Positions 27,937-35,473 of a DNA stretch of 44,379 nucleotides are shown one piece after another; position 1 is the stretch's first letter; each line of letters starts with the position of its first letter. The position numbers and the translations under genes are program-made. The notes beneath the pieces were generated by a model. That model saw only the letters and a program-made list of their open reading frames with translations, was not told the DNA's origin and did not search any database. The stretch is from an uncultured Blastocatellia bacterium (GTDB lineage: Bacteria > Acidobacteriota > Blastocatellia > Chloracidobacteriales > Chloracidobacteriaceae). The DNA is taken from contig CALGZC010000012.1 of the NCBI GenBank assembly GCA_937934745.1, forward strand, positions 1 through 44,379. Reading direction: 5' to 3'.

Positions 27937-28998
27937 TTACCGCGCTGCCTTGGCAATTTTGGGAAGTGCGTGCAACACCGTATCGCCGACAATCTTCAGG
28001 CTGCGTGGACTGAGCTTGTCCAGGGTATCGCGTGAGGTATGCCAATACGCGTTGTCCGGCCCACCAGGGCCAAAGTCAACCTCGTCTCGGCCGTAGGTGA
28101 AATCAATCAGGTCCACAGCCGGAATCCCCGCCCGGAGAAACGGCAGATGATCGTCGGCAATCACATGCGTTATTTTGGGAAAATATGCACCGTAGCCCAG
28201 TTCATGCGCTGTTTCATGCAGGATGTTCGCCAGCCAGGCTGACGACTGGTACTCCTTCGGAATCGACAGATCGGCATCACCGACCATATCAAGCAAAATC
28301 ATGGCCCTGATGCGTTTGGTCTGTCCTGTTGCCTGAAGCTGGTCAACAAAGTAACGCGAACCATAGGTGTTGTCGTCCCCAACCCACTCCACAACGGCTT
28401 CCTCACCGTCAAAGAACACAAACTGCACCGTGTGGGGAAAACCCCGCTCTTCCGGGGACATCGCTGCCAGGACGCGGGCCAGCTCCAGCACAACCGCTGT
28501 ACTCGAGCCGGCATCGTTGGCTCCGACAAACACCTCGTCTTCCATATATTTTGTGTCGTAGTGACTGGCAATGATCAGCCTGTCCTGGCTCGGGCCGGGT
28601 AACTCGGCAATGATGTTCTCCATGCGAATGGTCGGGAACTTCTTCGAAGGGGTCTTGGCCGTGAAAGGCTGGGTTGTCACCTGCAACCCGTAGCTTCTTA
28701 GCTCCTCGACCAGCCACATCCGCAGCTTAGCCAGGGCAGCCGAGCCGGCCGGGCGCGGGCCATACGACACTTGTTTTTCAATGTGGCCGAACGCCCGGTC
28801 GGCATCAAACGGCGTTCCCGGCCTAGGCGGTGGATCGGCCGTGGGCGGACGGAGGGTCTCCGCAGCCGGGACAACGGCCGTATTCGGGGCTGACTTGCAG
28901 GCGACAAGCAGCCAGACGATGACGGCCGCCAGAAGGGTGGCCCAGAACCTACGGCCCAGATCGTTTCTTGCCAGATCGTTTCTTGCAGGACATGACAT
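27937..28998 (-). CDS. M28 family lipoprotein resembling glutaminyl-peptide cyclotransferase
   Basis: 353 residues. The N terminus is a lipoprotein signal with a canonical lipobox, LLVACKS. The M28 domain reads like glutaminyl cyclases: IIASHYDTKYMEDEVFVGANDAG, FVFFDGEEAVVEW, HVIADDHLPFLRAGIPAVDLIDF and YWHTSRDTLDKLSP. In that group a single zinc is held by Asp, Glu and His, which correspond to GANDAG, DGEEA and YWHTSRD. The enzyme would convert N-terminal glutamine to pyroglutamate; an aminopeptidase activity cannot be excluded. The N terminus contains an exact 15-base duplication (encoding an ARNDL repeat). The gene follows the M16-like gene with 44 bases between and is likely co-transcribed. 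Confidence 0.85.
   Translation of the reverse strand: MSCPARNDLARNDLGRRFWATLLAAVIVWLLVACKSAPNTAVVPAAETLRPPTADPPPRPGTPFDADRAFGHIEKQVSYGPRPAGSAALAKLRMWLVEELRSYGLQVTTQPFTAKTPSKKFPTIRMENIIAELPGPSQDRLIIASHYDTKYMEDEVFVGANDAGSSTAVVLELARVLAAMSPEERGFPHTVQFVFFDGEEAVVEWVGDDNTYGSRYFVDQLQATGQTKRIRAMILLDMVGDADLSIPKEYQSSAWLANILHETAHELGYGAYFPKITHVIADDHLPFLRAGIPAVDLIDFTYGRDEVDFGPGGPDNAYWHTSRDTLDKLSPRSLKIVGDTVLHALPKIAKAAR
28956..28985 (-). repeat. 15-bp perfect tandem duplication in the M28 N-terminal coding region
   Basis: CCAGATCGTTTCTTG occurs twice in a row (28956-28970 and 28971-28985). It encodes a repeated ARNDL in the positively charged start of the lipoprotein signal sequence, so the frame is kept. 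Slippage at this site would add or remove five residues. Confidence 0.9.
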
Positions 28999-29042
28999 AA
29001 AGCGGACAAGTCTCCCACACGCGAACCAAACTCAGGCAGCAT

Positions 29043-30320
29043 TCATGCAGCGTGCTTCGCCACCGGTCCTGAAATGACCGTGGTCAACGCCGCCGGATTC
29101 AGATGCGCTCGACTGACCCGCAGCACATCATCAACCGTGACCGAGTCGATCAGGTCAGGGTAACGGTGAACATAATCTGCCCCCAGCCGATGAACTTCGG
29201 TTTCGATCAAAAACAACGCCCGCTGCGCATTGGTTTCAAAATTGAAGACAAAACTACCGGTGAGGTAGGCCTTAGCGGCGGCCAACTCCTCCGGTGATAC
29301 CGGTTCCTGCTGAATGCGTTCCAGTTCATCCCGAATGGCCGCAATGGCTTTCGTTTGGTTTTCCGGCGATGTCCCGATGTAGGCGACGAAACGGCCTGGA
29401 TCAATGCCCGCCGTGGACGTAATGTTAGCGTAGGTCGTGTAGGCAAGGCCCAAGTCGTCACGCAGAATGCGTGGGATACGCGCCGTCATACCCGGACTGT
29501 CGCCCAGAATCACATCCATCACCCGCAAGGCGTGGTAGTCAGGATGTACCCGGGGGATTCCCAGGTGGCCCAGCAAGATATGAATCTGCTCTTTATCCGG
29601 CCGCGGGATGACCTGCTCCCGCGGCTCAGTTTGCCGTGCCACCGAGGGAATATCCGGTAACGCAAAGTCGGTGGCGGGCGACCAGTCGCCAAAAACCTCT
29701 TGGAGGCGCTGCTCCATTGTCGTGACAGACAAATCGCCGACCACGGCAATGAGTAAGTTGTTCGGCACAAAATACCGGGCATACGCCGCGCGGGCTGCAT
29801 CAACGGTGAGTGTGGCAACGGTGTCTTCGTAGCCGACAACGGGCCGCCGCGCCGGGTGGCCGGGGTACACCAACTCATCAAAGGCATCGGAAGCCACCGT
29901 GCGCGCGTCGTCACTTCGCGCCCGGAGTTGTGCGAGCCGCCGTGCCTGGCACTGGAGAAAACGCTCTTCAGGGAAACGGCTGTGGCGGAGCAGATCGGCA
30001 GCAATCGCGAGCAGTTGTGGGAAATCGTCCCGCAACGCCGTCAAGCTCAACCCACTCCGAGCGTAGCCGCCGAACGTCGTAAGACGCGCACCCGTTGCCT
30101 CAACGGCGAGGGCAATGTCCTGCGCCGTCTGTGTCTCCGTCCCCTCATCGAGGAGATCACCGATCAGAGCCGCCAAGCCGGCCTCGGCGTCCGATTCATA
30201 GCGCGAGCCGTAGGCAACCATGGCGTACAAGGCCACAACCGGCAAGTTGGGTTGTTCAGCAAGCAGCGCGACACAGCCGTTTGGGAAAACAACACGGTGA
30301 AAGGGTTGTGCAAGAGGCAT
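29043..30320 (-). CDS. M16 family peptidase-like protein without the zinc motif
   Basis: 425 residues, one full M16B unit of two homologous halves. The first half has NGCVALLAEQPNLPVVALYAMVAYGSR and the second VVGDLSVTTMEQRLQEVFGDW. Where active members have the inverted zinc motif HxxEH, this protein has GLAALIGDLLDEGT, so the zinc ligands and catalytic Glu are absent. In known bacterial M16B pairs an inactive subunit of this kind works with an active partner. No active partner lies next to it; the downstream gene is the M28 lipoprotein. No signal peptide is visible. The start at 30320 faces the divergent FHA-GGDEF gene. Confidence 0.85.
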   Translation of the reverse strand: MPLAQPFHRVVFPNGCVALLAEQPNLPVVALYAMVAYGSRYESDAEAGLAALIGDLLDEGTETQTAQDIALAVEATGARLTTFGGYARSGLSLTALRDDFPQLLAIAADLLRHSRFPEERFLQCQARRLAQLRARSDDARTVASDAFDELVYPGHPARRPVVGYEDTVATLTVDAARAAYARYFVPNNLLIAVVGDLSVTTMEQRLQEVFGDWSPATDFALPDIPSVARQTEPREQVIPRPDKEQIHILLGHLGIPRVHPDYHALRVMDVILGDSPGMTARIPRILRDDLGLAYTTYANITSTAGIDPGRFVAYIGTSPENQTKAIAAIRDELERIQQEPVSPEELAAAKAYLTGSFVFNFETNAQRALFLIETEVHRLGADYVHRYPDLIDSVTVDDVLRVSRAHLNPAALTTVISGPVAKHAA

Positions 30321-30416
30321 GTCAAAGTCAGGGTCTGCGTGTTGTCAGGCCTTGGGAAGGGAAACTCTCAACGTCCCATCTTGATAGAGTTTAAAGCTTG
30401 GGGTTATGCTGATGCC

Positions 30417-31481
30417 GTGAACAGTCTCAGTCAGACACAAAAATTGCAAGCCAATCCGCTTGCCCGGCCACGGCAGGTGCGGCCGGCGCTTGTGCACATG
30501 CGCGGCGACTACCTGGGCAGCTCGTTCCGTTTGGAACGGGTGGTGACACGCATCGGCCGCGGCTCAGATGCCGAACTGCGCCTTGAAAACGACGATGAAG
30601 CGTCACGGCTGCACGCCAAAATTGAGCGCTGTGAAACCCCGACCGGACACTATCAGTACTGGCTGACAGACTTGCGCAGCACGAATGGAACGCAACTCAA
30701 CGGCATCCCGCTGACGCCAGGCGAGCCGGTTCTCCTCCACGACGGCGATAAGTTTTCCATCGGGCGCCACATCCTCAAGTTCACGTTTCTGGACGACATT
30801 GACGAGGAATTCCACCGCCGCATTACAGAGCTGATCACCCATGACGACCTGACCGGGTTGTTGACACGTAAGAGTTTCGTGATGGAAATGGAGCGCGAGA
30901 TGGCACGCTCCAACCGCTATGGCCACCCATTCGGCCTGCTCATGATGGACATTGACTACTTCAAGCGGGTCAACGACACCTACGGTCACCTGATCGGCAG
31001 CCAAGTACTTCGGGAAGTGGCAACGGTTATTCGCCAAACACTCCGGGATTCCGACATTGCCGGGCGCTACGGCGGTGAAGAATACATCGCGCTGCTACCG
31101 GAAACCGACCGCGCCCGCGCCCATGAGGCAGCCGAACGCATTCGGGCGGCGATTGAAAGGGTGCCCTTTACGGCTTCGTTACACAACCCACAGCTCAAAC
31201 TCCACCTGACGATTAGCATTGGGATTGCCAGTTACCCCAGTGATGGGACGCGGGTGACCGATCTCATTGAGCGGGCCGACGAGGCCATGTACGAGGCTAA
31301 ACGCCGTGGGCGCAACATGGTGCAAGTCACCGGGCAATCGGCAGCCCACCGCAGCACGCCGCCATCGGTGCCCGCCATTAGGCCATCTGCGACAGACCGC
31401 ATAGATAAACCGCACAAGGCGCCAGCCGACCATCTGCCGATTGAACAACAGAAACCGGTTGTCACCGAACAGTCAGTCTAA
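30417..31481 (+). CDS. FHA-GGDEF diguanylate cyclase
   Basis: 354 residues from the GTG at 30417. The FHA domain (about 24-125) shows RIGRGSDAEL, SRLHAKIE and STNGTQLNG. The GGDEF domain (about 140-300) starts at HDDLTGLLTRKSF and carries the active-site GGEEY at 219-223. An inhibitory RxxD site (RDSD at 210-213) lies five residues before it. It should make cyclic di-GMP from two GTP and be product-inhibited; the FHA domain suggests control by a threonine-phosphorylated partner. The C-terminal 50 residues are Pro/Ser/Thr-rich. The frame is open upstream into the M16 gene, but the GTG is the first sensible start in the divergent gap. The ribosome site is weak. Confidence 0.87.
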   Translation: MNSLSQTQKLQANPLARPRQVRPALVHMRGDYLGSSFRLERVVTRIGRGSDAELRLENDDEASRLHAKIERCETPTGHYQYWLTDLRSTNGTQLNGIPLTPGEPVLLHDGDKFSIGRHILKFTFLDDIDEEFHRRITELITHDDLTGLLTRKSFVMEMEREMARSNRYGHPFGLLMMDIDYFKRVNDTYGHLIGSQVLREVATVIRQTLRDSDIAGRYGGEEYIALLPETDRARAHEAAERIRAAIERVPFTASLHNPQLKLHLTISIGIASYPSDGTRVTDLIERADEAMYEAKRRGRNMVQVTGQSAAHRSTPPSVPAIRPSATDRIDKPHKAPADHLPIEQQKPVVTEQSV

Positions 31482-31498
31482 GCGCCCAGTCCAAGCCT

Positions 31499-31774
31499 TT
31501 ACTGAGGCGTGTCTTCCGGCTCGGAGACGGTTTCTCCCAGCGCCAGCTCGGTCGCCAGGCGATTGGGATCAAAGGGGTTGAGTGAGAACATGCGGTCGCC
31601 GATTTCAATCACCGGCACCTTTGCCGACCGCCCCAACCGTTCAACAACATAGGCCTTGGCGCTGGTATTGGTCTCAAGCAGAATGTCTTCAAATGCCACG
31701 CCACGCTGTTTGAGAAACTGCTTGGTCAGCATGCAGTCCGTGCACCATTTTGTGGAATAAACTTTCAAAGGCAT
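31499..31774 (-). CDS. Glutaredoxin-like protein
   Basis: 91 residues. It has the small thioredoxin fold with the redox motif WCTDC (residues 10-14), a following helix (MLTKQFLKQRG) and the cis-proline strand KVPVIEIGD. The tail SLNPFDPNRLATEL matches NrdH/glutaredoxin-type proteins. It would reduce disulfides in the cytoplasm using glutathione or thioredoxin reductase. It sits convergently against the diguanylate cyclase gene with 17 bases between them, and is divergent from the pilus cluster. Confidence 0.88.
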   Translation of the reverse strand: MPLKVYSTKWCTDCMLTKQFLKQRGVAFEDILLETNTSAKAYVVERLGRSAKVPVIEIGDRMFSLNPFDPNRLATELALGETVSEPEDTPQ

Positions 31775-31900
31775 GGCTCAACACCGGGCAAGTTTGATTT
31801 CCATTACCCTAGTGAATCAGACCTCGGCTTTCAACCCGCCGCCTCTTGGCAAACACGTGGACGACAAAATTTGAGGGAACTGCTAAAACTTACCCAACGT

Positions 31901-31949
31901 GGAACGTTCCAGTCCGGACTGGGCCGCTCACGCCGGTGAACACCGGCGC
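31901..31949. promoter_or_regulatory. Three consecutive palindromes upstream of the pilN-like gene
   Basis: TGGAACGTTCCA (31901-31912) and CAGTCCGGACTG (31911-31922) are perfect 12-bp palindromes sharing two bases. Nine bases further, CGCCGGTG and CACCGGCG form an 8-bp inverted repeat around AA (31932-31949). The block ends 26 bases before the pilN-like start. It could hold tandem operators for the pilus operon, or hairpins in its leader. Confidence 0.5.
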
Positions 31950-31975
31950 AGCACTTCTCCAGCAATTCTACGGTA

Positions 31976-32683
31976 ATGACCGCTTTTTACCTTTACCGCC
32001 TTAACCTTTCTGCCACTCCGTTCCGCAACCGACGACTGTTCTGGGCCGGTCTCGCTACGGCTTTTGTGCTCCTGGTGACGGCAACCCTGGTCACTGTGCA
32101 GCGCTATACCCGACTGGTGGCCGACGAGCAGCGATACCTTGAACTACGCGACGCATCGCGCCTGAGACTAGAGCGGGAACAGGCCCAACTGGCGAAAGTG
32201 ACGGCGCAAGCCGCTGCTGGACGACAGCCGACACCGGAGCAGGCGCGCGCCATGCGCGAAGCATTGAACCTCCTCGAAAAACGGCGACTTTCCTGGTCGC
32301 GTCTTTTACTTCAGATGGAGCAACAACTGCCGGCCGACATTCGCATCATGCAGCTTGCCTTTACTGCTGAGCGCACCAGCCCAGCAGCCGGTGACCAGGC
32401 ACCGGCCGAAAAAAACGACACCCTGCCGCCACCAACACCGTTGTCTGAGATACCTTTTACCGTCACCGTTCGGGCGCCGAAACCGGAAGCTGTCACGGCA
32501 TTTATTCGTGCCTGTGATGAACGGGGCATCTTTTACTTCGATCCGAACACTCAGGCGAAGCCTGCCGACGCCCGCACGCCCAGTGGTAAGCAGGAGGTCG
32601 AGTTTACACTGCGCGGACGCTACCGACCGGATGGGATGGGCAACGCACCGGCCACGCTGGCTTCATCGGAGGTAATGCGATGA
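31976..32683 (+). CDS. PilN-like pilus/secretion assembly protein
   Basis: 235 residues. A short cytoplasmic N-terminal peptide with the PilN-type NLSATPFRNRR motif, which in PilN binds PilM, is followed by one transmembrane segment (LFWAGLATAFVLLVTATLVTV). A coiled-coil stretch and a periplasmic ferredoxin-like domain (ADIRIMQLAFTAE, then FTVTVRAPKPEAVTAFIRAC) complete the usual PilN plan. PilN and PilO form the inner-membrane alignment complex of type IV pili. The next gene overlaps by 4 bases (ATGA). The ribosome site is weak and no pilM gene precedes; the neighbour upstream is a glutaredoxin on the opposite strand. Confidence 0.78.
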   Translation: MTAFYLYRLNLSATPFRNRRLFWAGLATAFVLLVTATLVTVQRYTRLVADEQRYLELRDASRLRLEREQAQLAKVTAQAAAGRQPTPEQARAMREALNLLEKRRLSWSRLLLQMEQQLPADIRIMQLAFTAERTSPAAGDQAPAEKNDTLPPPTPLSEIPFTVTVRAPKPEAVTAFIRACDERGIFYFDPNTQAKPADARTPSGKQEVEFTLRGRYRPDGMGNAPATLASSEVMR

Positions 32684-33432
32684 ATTGGCTCCGACGGCAC
32701 CTCTCTGCGTGGCTGGGATGGCAGGATACTCTTGTGCGCAGTCACTATCTCCGGCTTCCTGAATGGCTGGGACTGGGCATCTTGGCCTGTAGCCTAGTCG
32801 GTGCGATCATCGGCTACCAAACGTTTGTGCTGCCCCTCAACGATCAGATCGGCGCCCTTGCGCTTGAAACACGTGAGTTGCGCCGCCAAGCAGAAAAGGC
32901 ACGTCTTGAACGGCAACACATCGAGCAAGAAACGGCGGCGCTCTCCGCTGCTGTGGAAAACTGGCGTCGTTTTGAGCGGGAGCGATTGCGTGACACCCGT
33001 CGCGGCCAACTTGCCTTGATTGATGAAATTAACGCGCTGGCGCGCAAACATTCGGTCAAACTGACCGACACTATCTCCTTTGCGCTCACCGACCGGCAAA
33101 ACACCGCGCCACCGTCATCTGGTGGCAACTCAGCCAGGATTCAGAGTTACCCAAGCTTTGATGTCAAGTTTGGGATCACCGGGTCATATCGCAATATTCG
33201 GCATTTTATCCATGCCCTTGAACAAAGTCGCCAATTCCTCCTTCTCCAGCTGCTCAGCCTCAATCCCGGCGACGCCAATCTATCGGTCCCGGCGCAGCCG
33301 GTGGCGGAGAAGACTCTGGCCGGTTCCGGCGAACTGACGGTGACCTTGACGTTGACCGCATACTTCCGCAGCGACTCGGCAGTGGACAGTCAGACCGCTC
33401 CGTATGCTATGCCTAGCGTGAGGGTGCAGTGA
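32680..33432 (+). CDS. PilO-like pilus assembly protein
   Basis: 250 residues. A transmembrane segment near 30-55 (LGLGILACSLVGAIIGYQTFV) is followed by a long coiled coil (about 58-115, LETRELRRQAEKARLERQ). A periplasmic domain with the PilO-type pattern SYPSFDVKFGITGSYRNIRH, then LEQSRQFLLLQLLSL, comes next. It would pair with the PilN-like protein in the inner-membrane platform. The start overlaps the previous stop and its own stop overlaps the next start (GTGA), so the three genes are translationally coupled. Confidence 0.82.
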   Translation: MNWLRRHLSAWLGWQDTLVRSHYLRLPEWLGLGILACSLVGAIIGYQTFVLPLNDQIGALALETRELRRQAEKARLERQHIEQETAALSAAVENWRRFERERLRDTRRGQLALIDEINALARKHSVKLTDTISFALTDRQNTAPPSSGGNSARIQSYPSFDVKFGITGSYRNIRHFIHALEQSRQFLLLQLLSLNPGDANLSVPAQPVAEKTLAGSGELTVTLTLTAYFRSDSAVDSQTAPYAMPSVRVQ

Positions 33433-34559
33433 CTTCTCAGACGCAGAGAACGATGATCGTAGGGAGCCTCTTTATCGGCTCGTTGGCCGCTCTGCTTTAT
33501 GTTTGGTTGGGAACGGCTGAAGCTCCTACGGGGACGGCCCCGCTTCGTCCCGGGTTAGTGCGCGCCATTGATCTGGAACAAGGTGTGCAGGCGGCAGTGA
33601 AGCCGGCGACACCACCATCCGAGGGCCGAGACGGCATTCTGGTGCAGATGGCGCGGGTGACGCTTGACCCGATCTTGCCACCGCCTGTCCCGGAAACACT
33701 CCGTAACATTTTTGAGTATCCACCGCCGCCACCACCGAAACCCGTTCCCTCGCCCCCACCGCCGCCGATTATGCTTCACGGTGTGTCGCCACAGCGCGTG
33801 TTTGCACGTTCGACACTCAACTATGAAGTTCTAGTGCAGGGGCAGCCACTGCCTGACGGTGCGCAAGTGCTCTTAGATGGACAACCGTTGCCCTCAGAAC
33901 GCACCGGAGACGGACAACTGCGGATTCGCTTGACGCCGGACCTCACGGCCCAGGCCCGAACGGCAACCGTGCGGGTCGTCGTGGCAGGCCAGGAATCGAA
34001 GTGGTACTCTAACGATCTCAGCCTTCTCATTGAAGCCCCCCCTAATCCCAACGACCAGTACCGCTACATCGGGTTGGTCACCGATGCCGGCGGGCAAAAT
34101 CCGCGCGCTGTTTTGGCGACAGATGTCGAGTACCAAACAGTACGTCCCACCGAGACCATCGGCCGGTTTCGGCTCAAAAGCGTCACGCGCGAAGAAATTG
34201 TCGTCGAGGACACACAGTTGCCCGGCGTGAGTCACACCCTGCACCTGTCAAGTGGTCCACCGCCGGCCGGTGGGGCTTCACCGCCGGCGGTTACCAATTA
34301 CGCTCCGAACTACCAGCAGATGCCGGCCTACCAACCGCCGCCGAGTTATCAGCCGCCGGTGCAATACGATGCGCAGGGCCAACCGGTAGGGCAACCCACT
34401 GGGCAGCCACCGATGAAACCCCAACCGGGTTTGAAGCCACAATCCGGTTCTGGGGCGCCGTTGATGGTGCTCCCTGGTAACACCAACGAACAACAACCCG
34501 GCAATGTACCCCAGGCACCGCCGCGCCCGTTCAATCGCCTGCGCGCGCCGCGCCAATAA
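33429..34559 (+). CDS. PilP-like periplasmic protein with proline-rich linkers
   Basis: 376 residues from the GTG at 33429. One N-terminal transmembrane segment (IVGSLFIGSLAALLYVWLG) is followed by a linker with polyproline (EYPPPPPPKPVPSPPPPP). A beta-rich periplasmic region comes next. The part DQYRYIGLVTDAGGQNPRAV to EEIVVEDTQLPG resembles the PilP/GspC homology domain that contacts the secretin. The C-terminal 90 residues are Pro/Gln-rich and probably disordered. By position it fills the PilP slot after PilN and PilO, but the length and tail differ from the short PilP lipoprotein and it has no lipobox. A 17-base tandem repeat begins at its 3' end. Confidence 0.7.
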   Translation: MTSQTQRTMIVGSLFIGSLAALLYVWLGTAEAPTGTAPLRPGLVRAIDLEQGVQAAVKPATPPSEGRDGILVQMARVTLDPILPPPVPETLRNIFEYPPPPPPKPVPSPPPPPIMLHGVSPQRVFARSTLNYEVLVQGQPLPDGAQVLLDGQPLPSERTGDGQLRIRLTPDLTAQARTATVRVVVAGQESKWYSNDLSLLIEAPPNPNDQYRYIGLVTDAGGQNPRAVLATDVEYQTVRPTETIGRFRLKSVTREEIVVEDTQLPGVSHTLHLSSGPPPAGGASPPAVTNYAPNYQQMPAYQPPPSYQPPVQYDAQGQPVGQPTGQPPMKPQPGLKPQSGSGAPLMVLPGNTNEQQPGNVPQAPPRPFNRLRAPRQ

Positions 34560-34597
34560 TCGTGCCGCGCCAATCACTGCGCCATGCCAATCACGGC
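34547..34597 (+). repeat. 17-bp tandem repeat, three copies, at the PilP-like gene 3' end
   Basis: Three consecutive 17-base units share GCC(GC)GCCAAT(C)A: starts at 34547, 34564 and 34581. The second and third copies match at most positions. The first overlaps the stop codon of the PilP-like gene and the last ends 14 bases before the next gene's ATG. There are no Shine-Dalgarno bases in the unit. Confidence 0.75.
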
Positions 34598-34611
34598 ACT
34601 CATCACCACCT

Positions 34612-35355
34612 ATGCGCCCTGCTTGCCTGTCTTCCCACCGCCTGCGCTACCGACAACAGGGTGGATACCTGCTGTTGTTTCTTGTCTTTGCTCTGGCGGC
34701 CATGGCGATTTTCCTGACGATGACGGCCGACACCCGTGAGGCAGAACGCCAACGTGAGCGCGAAGCGGAGTTCTTGGCGCGGGGGTGCGCCGTTGCCCGT
34801 GCGATTGCGCGCTACAACAACGCCGGACGCCTTGCCCCACTCAACCCCGGCGCGCCGTTTCCGCTCAAGCTCAGTGATCTGACCAAAGAGGTCAACATCA
34901 ACGGCGTACGGATGCATCTCCTCCGCCCGTCTGCCATCAATGACCCCTTTACCGGCCGCGAATGGCGTGTGGTACGCATCGGAGACCCTTTAGTCAAGCG
35001 CTATCTGGAACGATGGTCGTCTTTTACAGGCCAGCCGGTGCCGGCCAACTACGTCGCCCTCACGGCCAGTGCCCTGGCACAGGGAAGTTTTGGCGGGGAC
35101 TTTGATCCACTCGGTCAGGCGCCCCCATCCGGCGGCGTCTCGGAATTGCCAGATGATGACGATGCCGGCTTTGCGGCGACCCGTCCAATTGTCGGCGTGG
35201 TTGGGCGGTCTCCCAAGCCGGCTTTCACCCGCCTCCTGGGTGAAGACATCACCTACGACGAATGGCTTTTTATGTACGGCCCGATTGTGACCCAACCCAA
35301 CGGCATCGTCCTTGGCGTGACCCCCTGCGAGCGCAGGACTCTGCCGCCACCATAA
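34612..35355 (+). CDS. Pseudopilin-like protein (type II secretion / type IV pilin family)
   Basis: 247 residues. A short basic N-terminal peptide ends in QQGGYLLLFLVFALAAMAIFL. This resembles a prepilin processing site (Gly before a hydrophobic helix starting with an aromatic residue) but lacks the usual Glu at position +5. A heptad-like helix (ADTREAERQREREAEFLARG) follows, as in GspG-type pseudopilins, then a region with FTGREWRVVRIG. The last part is acidic and low-complexity. It lies 52 bases after the PilP-like gene. The ATG at 34612 is preceded by no obvious ribosome site; translation could couple to the upstream gene. Processing by PilD is an inference. Confidence 0.65.
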   Translation: MRPACLSSHRLRYRQQGGYLLLFLVFALAAMAIFLTMTADTREAERQREREAEFLARGCAVARAIARYNNAGRLAPLNPGAPFPLKLSDLTKEVNINGVRMHLLRPSAINDPFTGREWRVVRIGDPLVKRYLERWSSFTGQPVPANYVALTASALAQGSFGGDFDPLGQAPPSGGVSELPDDDDAGFAATRPIVGVVGRSPKPAFTRLLGEDITYDEWLFMYGPIVTQPNGIVLGVTPCERRTLPPP

Positions 35356-35473
35356 TCAACTGAAAGGCTGGACGTTTTCCCGTTAGCGTGGGATAAATAG
35401 GTGACCTTAGCACTGTATGGCTACAAAGATATCAACCACGATTCGGGTGTACGCACACGCCAACCACTAGGGT

